A DNA stretch of 63,942 nt from Weissella fangxianensis (lineage in GTDB: Bacteria; Bacillota; Bacilli; Lactobacillales; Lactobacillaceae), in the NCBI RefSeq assembly GCF_024718545.1, contig NZ_JAMXDB010000008.1:1-63942 (forward strand), in the 5' to 3' direction. The notes below the pieces were generated by a model. The model ran no database searches. It saw only the letters and a program-made list of their open reading frames with translations, and was not told the DNA's origin. Each line of letters starts with the position of its first letter. The stretch's first letter is position 1. The translations under genes and the position numbers were made by a program. Below, one piece after another: positions 1-8,231 of this stretch.

Positions 1-73
1 TCCGTATTTTATAAGGCGGAATACCTTGTAGATACATTGTGACAGCTTCAATTTGTACTTCTTTTGAAAACAT
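1..73 (-). CDS. IS3-family transposase OrfA, N-terminus only (partial)
   Basis: The first 24 codons of a transposase start at 73 and run off the left edge. The peptide begins MFSKEVQIEAVTMYLQG, the usual opening of the helix-turn-helix OrfA of IS3/IS150-type elements. Family assignment is supported by the matching OrfB C-terminus at the other window end. The part present is too short to say whether the copy is active. Confidence 0.65.
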   Translation of the reverse strand, partial: MFSKEVQIEAVTMYLQGIPPYKIR

Positions 74-126
74 AGTAAAACCCCGTAAGTTTTGGAAATT
101 ACTCCAACTTACGGGGTTCAGTTCAG
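1..126 (-). mobile_element. IS3-family insertion sequence, 5' end (partial)
   Basis: The left edge holds the 5' end of an IS3-family element read on the minus strand. Its outer end carries TGAACTGAACCCC (read on minus), the same terminal sequence that starts the element at 63773. Between this end and the transposase start lies a hairpin (arms around 79-90 and 105-118). The rest of the element lies outside the window. The IS end abuts a terminator-like hairpin at 126-155. Confidence 0.75.
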
Positions 127-155
127 GCACACAAGAAAATGTGCCAACCTTTTTT
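126..155. terminator. hairpin GGCACA/TGTGCC next to the IS end
   Basis: Arms at 126-131 and 140-145 are followed on the plus strand by a T-run at 149-155. Read on minus it is the natural terminator of the gene at 176-961, but its minus-strand T-run is missing because the IS begins exactly there. The insertion probably cut the terminator. Confidence 0.5.
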
Positions 156-175
156 ACTAATTTACGAAAAATATA

Positions 176-961
176 TTAATCTAATTTACCAGTTTCTTTT
201 AAACCACCGTAAAATTCCATGGCCAAATGTAAAGCATGACCATCTACAATTTCATCAGGTGTATTTTCTGGCCAATAAACTGCCATCTTAGCCTCAAAAC
301 CATCTTCGGTTGGCTTAAATTGATGGAATGGAATGTTCACAGCAACTTCACCACCGGTCAAAAACGTTTCCCCAGCCATTGCAATTGGGTACTCAGGATC
401 CTTGTCGGCTTTAATCGCATCACCTAACTCTTCGTCTGGAACCATCTTAACTTCTACTAAGGTTGGCGTACCGTACATTCCAAAAGGTTCAATCCCAACT
501 AATTGACCGTCGTCCCAAGTCACTGAACAAATAAAGTGCTCAGGATGAACAGATAAACCAACTCGGTCATCTGTTTGCATAGAACGCATCATAGCCATGT
601 ATTCTTTCAGACTAACGCCACTAACCTTCATTTCAGTTCTAGAAACCTTCATTGGTTTATCTTGACTGAAGCCAAGTTCTTTCCAGAATTCATCAGACTT
701 TTTGATTGAGTCTTTATAAATATTAATAATATCTTCACCAGTATGTTCCAAACGATTGTCAATTGAAACATCCCACGCCTTTTGCGTAGTTAGATAATCA
801 ATATCATCATCGCTTAAAGTCTGGTTGCCATCTTTAATATCAATGCCATGTTGCTTCATTGAATGCAAAATGTGTAAATTGCGTTCATATTCTAACCGTT
901 CTAATTGCTTTTTATTCCATGTTTCACCATTTAATGTGAAAGAATATTGTACGTCACTCAT
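176..961 (-). CDS. conserved hypothetical protein, 261 aa
   Basis: I do not recognise this family. The protein is soluble, acidic, with no signal peptide or membrane segment. The N-terminal third is charged and helical-looking (LERLEYERNLHILHSMKQHG), the C-terminal half has alternating beta-type segments with many Trp, Gly and Pro (VTWDDGQLVGIEPFGMYG, MAVYWPENTPDEIVDGHAL). A good RBS (AAGGAGG just upstream of 961) supports the start. It is divergent from the TetR regulator at 1096, separated by 134 bases, so it is a likely target of that regulator. Function unknown. Confidence 0.7.
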   Translation of the reverse strand: MSDVQYSFTLNGETWNKKQLERLEYERNLHILHSMKQHGIDIKDGNQTLSDDDIDYLTTQKAWDVSIDNRLEHTGEDIINIYKDSIKKSDEFWKELGFSQDKPMKVSRTEMKVSGVSLKEYMAMMRSMQTDDRVGLSVHPEHFICSVTWDDGQLVGIEPFGMYGTPTLVEVKMVPDEELGDAIKADKDPEYPIAMAGETFLTGGEVAVNIPFHQFKPTEDGFEAKMAVYWPENTPDEIVDGHALHLAMEFYGGLKETGKLD

Positions 962-1095
962 TAAAGGTTCCTCCTTAAATTATGGCTATTACACACTATT
1001 ATTGACTTTGTACAACAACACGTTGTACCTTTACACTTATAAGATAACAAGTCACACAACAAAACACTACAACACGTAAGGGGGATACTGTTGTT

Positions 1096-1659
1096 TTGAG
1101 TAATAAAAATGAAAAAAAGTCTGCGCAAACGCGACAATGCTTGATAACTGCCTTTTGTCTCATCTACCAAGAAAAATCATTCGAAAAAATATCTGTCCAA
1201 TCTGTCACCAAAAAAGCTGGATTTGACCGCACGACCTTTTATCAATATTTCTTAGATTTAGATGATTTATTGAATCAACTGGAAGAAGAGCTTTTAACCT
1301 ATATTACAAGTAAACGTCCTACCATCACAGAAGAAAACAACGAATACTACTTTATGAACGCTTTGGTTGATTTATATCAAGCACGTGCAGTAGAAGTTAA
1401 CGCCTTATTGGGTCCTCATGGTCAATCTCATTTTACCGCAACGCTCAAAAACAAGTTAAACTTTGAATTATTTCACCTTGATAAGGGAAAGAAAAGCCAC
1501 TATCAACCATACTTAATTGAATTTCGCTTGTTTGGCGCCCTGGATCTTTTTTCACTATGGCTAGAGCGTGGCCAAGACTTAACCGTTGCTGAACTGGTCA
1601 AAATGGTCATTAAACTTTACCAAACAAATCCTGGACTAAAAGAGTTGGCAGATCAGTAA
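1096..1659 (+). CDS. TetR/AcrR-family transcriptional regulator
   Basis: 187 aa. The N-terminal 50 residues form a TetR-type helix-turn-helix: SFEKISVQSVTKKAGFDRTT followed by FYQYFLDLDDLL. The C-terminal ligand domain is not recognisable to a subfamily. The start is a TTG at 1096, 11 bases after AAGGGGG (1078-1084); no ATG in frame is better placed. It is transcribed away from the unknown gene at 176-961 and probably controls the shared intergenic region. Its gene ends just before a bidirectional terminator. Confidence 0.85.
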   Translation: MSNKNEKKSAQTRQCLITAFCLIYQEKSFEKISVQSVTKKAGFDRTTFYQYFLDLDDLLNQLEEELLTYITSKRPTITEENNEYYFMNALVDLYQARAVEVNALLGPHGQSHFTATLKNKLNFELFHLDKGKKSHYQPYLIEFRLFGALDLFSLWLERGQDLTVAELVKMVIKLYQTNPGLKELADQ

Positions 1660-1683
1660 TTATCAAATCATTTTAAGTAAAAA

Positions 1684-1715
1684 GAGATTGGGACCTTTTT
1701 GTCCCAATCTCAAAA
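1684..1715. terminator. bidirectional Rho-independent terminator
   Basis: Perfect 11-bp arms GAGATTGGGAC (1684-1694) and GTCCCAATCTC (1701-1711), with A-runs on the left and right so that it can serve both the TetR gene and the convergent GalM-like gene. Confidence 0.85.
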
Positions 1716-1722
1716 TACATAA

Positions 1723-2325
1723 CTAATAATCAATCTGGTAAGTAATTTCCTTCGTCTTGGCATCACCTGATTTTAGTGAAACGTCCCCAAAGCTTGGGTG
1801 ATTGACCGCGTCAGGTAGCGTTTGTGGTTCTAGCGCAATTGCCGCATGCTGATGACCAGCTCCAGATTCAAACGTTAACTTCTTGTCGATCGCATTACCC
1901 GAATAAACGACCAACCCATTACGTTCTGATAAGAAGGTCACTGAACGATCTGTTTTTGGATCAGATAGCTTAGCAATTTGCTTATCTTTATCTGGATTAA
2001 CCTTGAACATCGTATCAAAGCCTTGCTCCTTGGTACTCATCAACGGATCAAGATGGTCCTTCAATGGCTTAGCCTCAGAGAAGTCATAGGCTCCCTTATT
2101 ATCGAGCAATTTACCAGTTGGCACCTTTTCTTTATTCAACTTCAATCGTTGCGTTGAATTCATTGTCAATTCTTGGTTTTTAATTGTCTTTTCCTGACCT
2201 AAGTTAAAGTACGCGTGAATTGTTGGATCGAAAACAGTGTCCTTATCACTTTTAGCACTCATTAACACCTTAACTTGATTATCATCAGTCACAACAGTCT
2301 TTACCAATCCGTTATTATGACTCAT
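1723..2325 (-). CDS. short aldose 1-epimerase-like protein (GalM C-terminal part)
   Basis: 200 aa, against about 340 for full-length GalM. It matches the second half of the fold: HAYFNLG (equivalent of the HPYFNL catalytic His region), GFDTMFKV (Asp) and ALEPQTLPDAVNHPSF (catalytic Glu region). The first catalytic His motif and the N-terminal third are missing. The start is ATG 2325 with GAAAGG 11 bases upstream; an earlier in-frame start exists at 2364 but has no RBS. A cre-like site overlaps its promoter. It could be a stable short family member or a decayed gene; activity as a mutarotase is doubtful. Confidence 0.7.
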   Translation of the reverse strand: MSHNNGLVKTVVTDDNQVKVLMSAKSDKDTVFDPTIHAYFNLGQEKTIKNQELTMNSTQRLKLNKEKVPTGKLLDNKGAYDFSEAKPLKDHLDPLMSTKEQGFDTMFKVNPDKDKQIAKLSDPKTDRSVTFLSERNGLVVYSGNAIDKKLTFESGAGHQHAAIALEPQTLPDAVNHPSFGDVSLKSGDAKTKEITYQIDY

Positions 2326-2373
2326 GACAACCACGTCCTTTCTTAAGCTTGTTTTAAATATCACTAATTTAAC

Positions 2374-2393
2374 ATTATAAGAAAGCGGTTACA
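2374..2393 (-). promoter_or_regulatory. promoter -10 (2374-2379) with overlapping cre-like site
   Basis: On the minus strand a TATAAT lies at 2374-2379. AGAAAGCGGTTACA at 2380-2393 matches the CcpA cre consensus TGWAANCGNTNWCA at 13 of 14 positions and sits in the -35/-10 spacer of the GalM-like gene, a position expected to repress. Confidence 0.55.
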
Positions 2394-2502
2394 ATGAAAA
2401 GCCCTTCAATTAATTTAGTTATTATTACGAATAAACAATGAACTAATTATGCCCTTTCCTATGTATTAAAATACAATTTTTGTGTATATTTTCAAAAAAT
2501 TC

Positions 2503-2532
2503 TTCGCACAAGCCACCAAAAAAATGTATAAT
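2503..2532 (+). promoter_or_regulatory. promoter of the aminotransferase gene
   Basis: A perfect TATAAT at 2527-2532, with a weak -35 (TTCGCA, 2503-2508) 18 bases upstream. Transcription would start about 32 bases before the RBS. Confidence 0.55.
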
Positions 2533-2570
2533 ATGATTAAAATAAAATGAGAATTTATGGGGGATTTCAC

Positions 2571-3719
2571 ATGGCACGTAGCCTTTCTAATTTATTTCAA
2601 AATCCAGCTGCCAATATCATGTCTGATATTGGTAAGAATGCAGCATTAATGACTGATGTTATCAATCTATCAATCGGTGATCCAGACATGATTACACCTG
2701 AACCAATTCTAAATGCTGCCAAAGATGCTTTAACAGTGGGAAAAACACATTACACCGCTAGCGATGGTGATCCAGAATATCTTGATGCGATTATTAATTT
2801 TTATCAAAAGAGCTTCAATCTAACCTATGCTAAAGAAAATGTCCGAGCAACTGTCGGTGCTGGTCATGCGACCTTTTTAGCTTTTGGTGCAATTCTTAAT
2901 CCTGATGATGAGGTCATCATCTTCTCACCTTACTTTTCACCTTATGAAGTACAAATTGAGGCTCATCACGCAAAGGTTGTTGTTGTTAACTGCACAGCTG
3001 AAAACAACTTCCAACCAACCAAGGAAGATATCGCTGCAGCAATTACAGACAAAACGAAAGCCATCCTAGTTAACACACCTAATAATCCGACCGGTGCTGT
3101 TTATGATCAAGAAACCTTACAAGCACTGGCCGATTTGGCTAAAGAAAATGATATCTACCTACTTGCTGACGAAGTTTATTGGCCATTTGTCTATGGCGAT
3201 AACGACTTCATTCCTTTGGAATCACTTACACCTGAACATACTTTGGTAGCCGGTTCTTTGTCAAAAGTGTTTGCCATGACCGGATTTAGAATTGGATACT
3301 TGATTGGTCCTGCAGATGTTATTGCCGCTGCTGGTCTGCTCAATGAAGGAATTGATTTTTCAGCTCCAAGTGTTTCACAAGCAGCTGGTGCGTATGGTCT
3401 GCAACATATTGATGAAATCACGCCCGCATTAATAGCACAATTTGGTGAGCGTCTAGAATATGTAACAACTGAACTCAATAAACTACCCTGGTTAAAGATA
3501 CTACCAGTTGCTGGTAGTATTTATCTTTTCGCTGACATTTCTGCTACTGGTATGGATGATATTGAATTCAGTAATTATTTACTTGAAAAAGCTGGTGTAC
3601 TAGTTATTCCTGGTCAGGCATTTGGAGAAGCTGGTAAAGGCTATATCCGCATTGCGGCCACACAAAACATGGCGACTCTTGAAAAAGCAGTAGCTGCTTT
3701 CTCAAAGCTGTCATTTTAG
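2571..3719 (+). CDS. PLP-dependent class I/II aminotransferase
   Basis: 382 aa, normal family length. Fold-type I landmarks are present: NTPNNPTG near residue 168-175, DEVYWPFVYG near 200, and the PLP lysine K232 in GSLSKVFAMTGFRIGY. It transfers amino groups from an amino acid to 2-oxoglutarate; aspartate, aromatic or branched-chain substrates are all possible. The start at 2571 is preferred over an upstream in-frame ATG (2547) because TGGGGGA lies 6 bases before it. It is followed 31 bases later by a D-2-hydroxyacid dehydrogenase, so the pair probably converts an amino acid to its 2-oxoacid and then to a D-hydroxyacid. Confidence 0.88.
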   Translation: MARSLSNLFQNPAANIMSDIGKNAALMTDVINLSIGDPDMITPEPILNAAKDALTVGKTHYTASDGDPEYLDAIINFYQKSFNLTYAKENVRATVGAGHATFLAFGAILNPDDEVIIFSPYFSPYEVQIEAHHAKVVVVNCTAENNFQPTKEDIAAAITDKTKAILVNTPNNPTGAVYDQETLQALADLAKENDIYLLADEVYWPFVYGDNDFIPLESLTPEHTLVAGSLSKVFAMTGFRIGYLIGPADVIAAAGLLNEGIDFSAPSVSQAAGAYGLQHIDEITPALIAQFGERLEYVTTELNKLPWLKILPVAGSIYLFADISATGMDDIEFSNYLLEKAGVLVIPGQAFGEAGKGYIRIAATQNMATLEKAVAAFSKLSF

Positions 3720-3750
3720 ATTTAGTTATCATCGATAAGGGAGATATTTA

Positions 3751-4746
3751 ATGAAAAAGGTTTTACTGTATAACATCATGGATGATGAAGAAATTGTTGT
3801 TAAAGAATGGCTAAAAACCCATCCAGATGTGGAGGTAGATTCTAATAAGGTCACGTTAAACCCTGATACAGTCGATTTAGCCAAGGGATACGATGGTATT
3901 TCTACCGAACAGGACAATCTAATTGATGATCCCGTTGTTTACCAAAAATTACATGAATTCGGCATTAAGCAAATTACATTACGTATCACTGGTTATGACA
4001 CGATCGACTTAGATTTAGCTACTCAAAACAAATTAAAAGTCACGAATGTTCCTGCTTACTCACCACGTTCAGTATCGGAAATGGTCTTAGCACAAACTAT
4101 GTGGCTGCTACGCCATCTGCATGTTGCACAAAGTCGCGAGCAATCATACAATTTCACCTGGGAAGGTCTAGAAGCCCGTGAAATTCACGATTTAACAGTC
4201 GGTATTATTGGTGCTGGTAAAATCGGTAGTGAAGTCGCTCGAATTTTCAAAGCATTAGGCGCAACTGTCATTGCTGCTGACCCTGTCCACCGTCCCGAAC
4301 TCAATAGTATTTTAGATTATGTCGATCACGAGACTGTGTATAAAGAAGCAGATATTGTGACGACCCATACACCATTATTGGATAGCACTTACCACCTGTT
4401 TGATGAGAGCATATTCAAAAAAATGAAGCCAAGTGCTATTTTTATTAATGCTTCCCGTGGCGGTGTGGTGGATACACCTGCGCTAATTGCTGCTTTGCAA
4501 AATCATGAGATTACAGCTGCTGGGCTAGACACTATTGAAGGTGAAGCCAATATATTTAGTGATGACTTCTCAGAAAAGCCATTTGAAAATGACTATTTGA
4601 AGACGATTTTGGAATTGCCAAATGCAATTATTACACCACACATTGGTTTTTATACTGACAATGCCATTCGCAATATGGTCGATATTTCTATGGATGACAT
4701 GTTGACCATTATTGCAGGTGGCGCCAGTGCTCACGAGCTCAATTAA
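3751..4746 (+). CDS. D-2-hydroxyacid dehydrogenase (D-lactate / D-hydroxyisocaproate type)
   Basis: 331 aa. The NAD-binding motif GAGKIG is at 154-159 and the catalytic residues are R236 (NASRGG), E263 (LDTIEGE) and H297 (ITPHIGF). The segment LRITGYDTIDL and VPAYSPRSVSE are typical of LAB D-LDH/HicDH. It reduces pyruvate or longer 2-oxoacids with NADH in the cytoplasm. RBS AAGGGAG precedes ATG 3751. It forms a likely operon with the aminotransferase, which favours an amino-acid-derived oxoacid as substrate. Sequence alone cannot separate D-LDH from D-HicDH. Confidence 0.88.
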   Translation: MKKVLLYNIMDDEEIVVKEWLKTHPDVEVDSNKVTLNPDTVDLAKGYDGISTEQDNLIDDPVVYQKLHEFGIKQITLRITGYDTIDLDLATQNKLKVTNVPAYSPRSVSEMVLAQTMWLLRHLHVAQSREQSYNFTWEGLEAREIHDLTVGIIGAGKIGSEVARIFKALGATVIAADPVHRPELNSILDYVDHETVYKEADIVTTHTPLLDSTYHLFDESIFKKMKPSAIFINASRGGVVDTPALIAALQNHEITAAGLDTIEGEANIFSDDFSEKPFENDYLKTILELPNAIITPHIGFYTDNAIRNMVDISMDDMLTIIAGGASAHELN

Positions 4747-4790
4747 CAGGCAATAAATTTATAAAACGATTTACAATATTTTCCTATATA

Positions 4791-4822
4791 AAAAAGTCGG
4801 GACAAAATGTCCCGACTTTTTT
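4791..4822. terminator. bidirectional terminator (GTCGGGACA stem)
   Basis: AAAAAGTCGGGACA and its complement flank a 3-base loop (4805-4807), with T-runs on both strands. It ends the dehydrogenase gene and the convergent purine permease. Confidence 0.9.
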
Positions 4823-4838
4823 TGTTTCACATGAAACA
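4823..4838. other. parS-like site
   Basis: TGTTTCACATGAAACA differs from the ParB/Spo0J consensus TGTTTCACGTGAAACA at one central base. It lies between the terminator and the stop codon of the purine permease, about 42 kb from dnaA, within the range where parS sites cluster. No parB is in this window. Confidence 0.5.
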
Positions 4839-4839
4839 A

Positions 4840-6147
4840 TCAACCATTTGTTTGTAAGATAATAACGAATATGATAAAAATGATGCCCAAGGCATACATA
4901 ATTGGATGAACCTTCTTACCACGTCCTGTAACTAGCATCAACAATGGATAAACGATAAATCCTAATGCAATACCATCAGAAATTGAGTATGACAATGGCA
5001 TACCCAAAACTGTTAGGAATGATGCAGCAGCAATTGGGAAGTCTTTCCAATCAACTTCGGCCAAATTACTTGCCATCAAAACACCAACGATAATCAATGC
5101 TGATGCTGTCACATTAGATGTCACAACAACTAGCAATGGTGAAAAGAACAATGACAATAATAAGAACAATCCAGTAAATAGTGATGTTAATCCGGTACGA
5201 CCACCAATGGCAATACCCGTTGAAGATTCAACATAAGCCGTTGTTGGTGATGTTCCCAAAAGTGAACCACCCAACATACCGATGGCATCAGCCATCAATG
5301 CTTTACCTGCACGTGGCAATTCATTGTTGACCAAGTATCCACCAGAACGTGCAATTCCGATTAACGAACCAGCTGTATCAAAGAATGCCACTAGCAAAAA
5401 TGTCAGAATAACCGGTATCATCTGCCAGGTAAACACATCCTGCAACCCGAAAATAGCTTGACCAAAAGTTGGTGCCAAACTTGGGACACCAGAAACGATT
5501 GATGAAGGCATCGGAATTAGTCCTGTAACCAAACCGATAATTGAGGTTGCAACCATTCCAATAAAGATAGCTCCTGGCACTTTACGAGCATATAGCGCAA
5601 AGGAAATCAACACACCAACAAGCGTTAGCATGACCTTAGGATCACTCCAATCACCCCAACCAATAATAGTTGACTTGTCAGCAGCAATCACGCCACCGTC
5701 AACTAAACCAATCATTGCGATAAAGAAGCCAATACCACCAGCGATAGCTGCTTTTAAGTCAGCCGGAATGGCATTAATGATGGTTTCACGGATTTTGAAA
5801 ACCGTCAATAGCCAGAAAATCACGCCGGCAACAAAGACACCTGCCAAAGCAGTTTGCCACTTGATTCCCATACCAATAACAACACTATAAGCGAAGAAAG
5901 CATTGATACCTAGTCCGGGAGCAATCGCAAATGGGTACTTGGCAACAAGCCCCATAAAGATGGTTGCAATAGCACCAATTAGACCTGTGGCAACAAAGAC
6001 AGCATTTTTATCCATACCTGTTGCACCAAGTACTGAAGGGTTAACGAATAAAATATAAGCCATTGATAGGAAAGTTGTTAAACCAGCTAATAACTCAGTT
6101 TTAACAGACGTTCCTGATTCAGATAGCTTGAAGTAACGCTCAAACAT
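4840..6147 (-). CDS. pbuG: NCS2 / AzgA-type purine (guanine/hypoxanthine) permease
   Basis: 435 aa, about 12-14 hydrophobic segments. N-terminal ERYFKLSESGTSVKTELLAG and LTTFLSMAYILFVNPSVL are the hallmark of the AzgA/PbuG branch, as are APGLGINAFFAY and TAYVESSTGIAIGGRTGLT. It imports guanine or hypoxanthine with protons. Start ATG 6147 is preferred: AAGGGG lies 10 bases upstream and the family begins here; 15 extra in-frame codons lie upstream without an RBS. A TATAAT is near 6200. I found no purine riboswitch motif in the leader. Confidence 0.85.
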   Translation of the reverse strand: MFERYFKLSESGTSVKTELLAGLTTFLSMAYILFVNPSVLGATGMDKNAVFVATGLIGAIATIFMGLVAKYPFAIAPGLGINAFFAYSVVIGMGIKWQTALAGVFVAGVIFWLLTVFKIRETIINAIPADLKAAIAGGIGFFIAMIGLVDGGVIAADKSTIIGWGDWSDPKVMLTLVGVLISFALYARKVPGAIFIGMVATSIIGLVTGLIPMPSSIVSGVPSLAPTFGQAIFGLQDVFTWQMIPVILTFLLVAFFDTAGSLIGIARSGGYLVNNELPRAGKALMADAIGMLGGSLLGTSPTTAYVESSTGIAIGGRTGLTSLFTGLFLLLSLFFSPLLVVVTSNVTASALIIVGVLMASNLAEVDWKDFPIAAASFLTVLGMPLSYSISDGIALGFIVYPLLMLVTGRGKKVHPIMYALGIIFIIFVIILQTNG

Positions 6148-6474
6148 GTAAATCAGACCCCTTAATAAATAATTCAATTTTAAAACAACCAATTTATTGT
6201 ATTATATATACCCGTAAAAAATCAAAGAAAATCTTATTTTTTTCGTAAAAAGGTGCTGATTAATAGCAAAAAGCGAACTTTAACACGCTTTTCCCGAACA
6301 ATAATAAAATTACCTGACAATATGAGACAACTTAACCTGTTACCGGGCAACCCCTGATCACTGTTCAATTTTTCTAACACTTGCTGAACATCAGTATTCC
6401 TTCAAAACTTGTCAATCACTTCACCAAAAGTTTGTTAGAATGAAAACCAAGGTTATTTATTCTAGAGGTATTTT
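6148..6474. other. divergent intergenic region, no gene seen
   Basis: Contains the AT-rich promoter of the purine permease (minus TATAAT near 6200) and a TAGAAT -10 near 6436 for the plus gene. A hairpin with arms AAAAGCG/CGCTTTT (about 6268-6286) could be a weak terminator. No riboswitch class was recognised. Confidence 0.4.
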
Positions 6475-7158
6475 ATGTATAACGAACACGGGCATCTTCG
6501 GCGACTATCTTCACATGAAATCGTCATCTATTTTCTAGCAGGACTACTATTTAATACATTTGGCAATGGTATTACAGTTGCGACTAACATGGGTTCAGCA
6601 CCTTGGACCGCATCTGCAGCTAATCTTGCCAATGTCACGGGCACATCAATTAGTACATTTTTATTCTTTTACGGTGTTTTAGCTGCAACGTTGGTCTGCA
6701 TCCTGCAACGCAGTATTGACTGGCCACACGTCATTGGTAATATTATCTTCGTGGTTGCTTTCAGTGGTATTATCGGAATTGTTTCAACGCGTCTAGCGGT
6801 TCTTGAAACTTTCCCCTTAGCTTGGCGAATCATTATTGATTTTCTTGGGATTATCAGTATTGGCTTTGGTGTATCAATCACCCAACGGTTGCAATTCATT
6901 CTTCATCCAATTGATGATTTGACAAATCTAACGCGATTTATGTTTTTTAAAGGCAATGCGGCAATTTCTCAAATTATCAACTTTTCATTTCCAATGTTGA
7001 TTTCATTACTTGTTTGGGCATTTTCAGGCAAGATAACCGCCATCAACATCGGTACCCTATTTTCATTTTTCTTACAAGGTATGTTCGTCGGTTACGCTGA
7101 CCACCACGTCTTCAGCCACCTCGACCATAAACTTAGTAATATTAAAATCAGCCATTAA
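6475..7158 (+). CDS. YczE/YyaS-like multi-pass membrane protein
   Basis: 227 aa with about five membrane helices. The segment FGNGITVATNMGSAPWTASAANL matches the characteristic N-terminal motif of the YczE/YyaS/YitT-like family (hydrophobic helix, then Gly-x-Gly, then GxxPW). Function in the family is unclear, with links to export or regulation in some bacilli. The start ATG 6475 follows AGAGGT. It is followed by an array of palindromic repeats rather than a partner gene. Confidence 0.7.
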   Translation: MYNEHGHLRRLSSHEIVIYFLAGLLFNTFGNGITVATNMGSAPWTASAANLANVTGTSISTFLFFYGVLAATLVCILQRSIDWPHVIGNIIFVVAFSGIIGIVSTRLAVLETFPLAWRIIIDFLGIISIGFGVSITQRLQFILHPIDDLTNLTRFMFFKGNAAISQIINFSFPMLISLLVWAFSGKITAINIGTLFSFFLQGMFVGYADHHVFSHLDHKLSNIKISH

Positions 7159-7161
7159 CAG

Positions 7162-7485
7162 AGAGCGTGACAAAAATTGTTTTGAAGCTGGTGTGTAACG
7201 TGGTTTGTGGCATTTTTGGCCGTAGCGCAGCGTAGGACAGGAATGCCACAAATTTCGTTACATTGAAGCTTCAGATTTTTGGAACGCGTTTATACAGAGC
7301 GTGACAAAAATTGTTTTGAAGCCGGTTGTAACAATTATGGTGCTGTTTTGACTCGTAGCGCAGCGCAGAGGCAGAATTGCGCCATTGTTGTTACATTAAG
7401 GCTTCAGATTTTTGGAACGCGTTTATGCAGAGCGCAACAAAAGACGTTTTGAAGTTGGTTTGTAACAAGAACTTGTGCAATTTAA
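7162..7485. repeat. tandem array of a palindromic repeat (two full units, one partial)
   Basis: Unit 1 is 7162-7295 (134 bp), unit 2 is 7296-7428 (133 bp), and a truncated third starts at 7429. Each begins AGAGCG(TG/CA)ACAAAA and ends TTTTTGGAACGCGTTTAT. Inside each is a long imperfect hairpin: in unit 1 the arms are about 7184-7216 and 7242-7272, with the conserved loop CGTAGCGCAGCG. The stem sequences differ between units (GTGGCATT/AATGCCAC in unit 1, ATGGTGC/GCGCCAT in unit 2) but pairing is kept. A related copy lies at 61150-61325 in inverse orientation. Confidence 0.8.
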
Positions 7486-7515
7486 AAGGTCGGGACAAAA
7501 TGTTCCGACCTTTAT
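7486..7515. terminator. bidirectional terminator (AGGTCGGGACA stem)
   Basis: AAAGGTCGGGACA pairs with TGTTCCGACCTTT around a 3-base loop and is flanked by T/A runs. It serves the minus-strand permease gene at 7521 and any plus-strand transcript through the repeats. Confidence 0.85.
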
Positions 7516-7520
7516 TTTTA

Positions 7521-8231
7521 TTATTTTGCTTCATTATGATATCTTAACAAATACCAAATTAGTCCAAGCATGATAATATCAACGATTATATCAGCGATCC
7601 AGTTATCTGGTACCCAAGAAATTGCATAACCCATGATAAAAATCATCGTAATCAATCCTAAGACTTTTACGCGTTGCTGCCACTTATCACTGACGAACCC
7701 CATCAACCAATTATTTGTAACCACTGCTAAATTAACAAACAAATAAAGGGCAATCGTCGCATCAAACGCCATACCAATTTCGGACAGCGGAATCGACGTT
7801 AAAACGCCCACAATACCCGCATGATATGAAGAATTCAAGAACCATTCGAGTCCTAAGAACGCAATAGACGTCACAAATATCGAAAATAAGCCGACTACAA
7901 AGCGCGCAACTAAATTCCAAACAACCACTTGCCAAACTTGTGCAGGCAACAAAATGTATTTTGATTTATTCCACGACTTGGCGGCCGAAATAAACATGCG
8001 CGCACCAAGCAGCAAATTAATACCAATAACTAACGTCCCCACATAAATAATTAACCGATCGGTAAACGATGTTGGTGTTATTGTGCCGGTAATTTCTGCA
8101 TGCGGTACAAAAGGTAATAATTGCCAAATAAAAATAAAAATACCGACAATGGCGCCAACCCCGATAATAAATAGATTATGATTTAAGGAATCTTTCGCAA
8201 AAATTTTAAAGAGTCGTGTGTTGGTTAACAT
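7521..8231 (-). CDS. ABC transporter membrane subunit of a YtrA-type operon
   Basis: 236 aa with about six hydrophobic segments and no enzyme motif. It is the last gene of a three-gene unit: GntR regulator, ATPase, this protein. Its ATG shares a base with the stop of the ATPase gene (TAATG), and GGAGGAC lies just upstream, so the two are translationally coupled. By position it is the membrane partner of the ATPase. Substrate unknown; related YtrABC-type systems respond to cell-wall-active compounds. Confidence 0.72.
   Translation of the reverse strand: MLTNTRLFKIFAKDSLNHNLFIIGVGAIVGIFIFIWQLLPFVPHAEITGTITPTSFTDRLIIYVGTLVIGINLLLGARMFISAAKSWNKSKYILLPAQVWQVVVWNLVARFVVGLFSIFVTSIAFLGLEWFLNSSYHAGIVGVLTSIPLSEIGMAFDATIALYLFVNLAVVTNNWLMGFVSDKWQQRVKVLGLITMIFIMGYAISWVPDNWIADIIVDIIMLGLIWYLLRYHNEAK

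Noticed and set aside
2487-2501. CodY-like box before the aminotransferase
   Set aside because: Two mismatches in an AT-rich stretch where such matches are expected by chance.
6148-6474. Purine or other riboswitch before the purine permease
   Set aside because: None of the conserved core motifs is present; the likely promoter leaves only a short leader.
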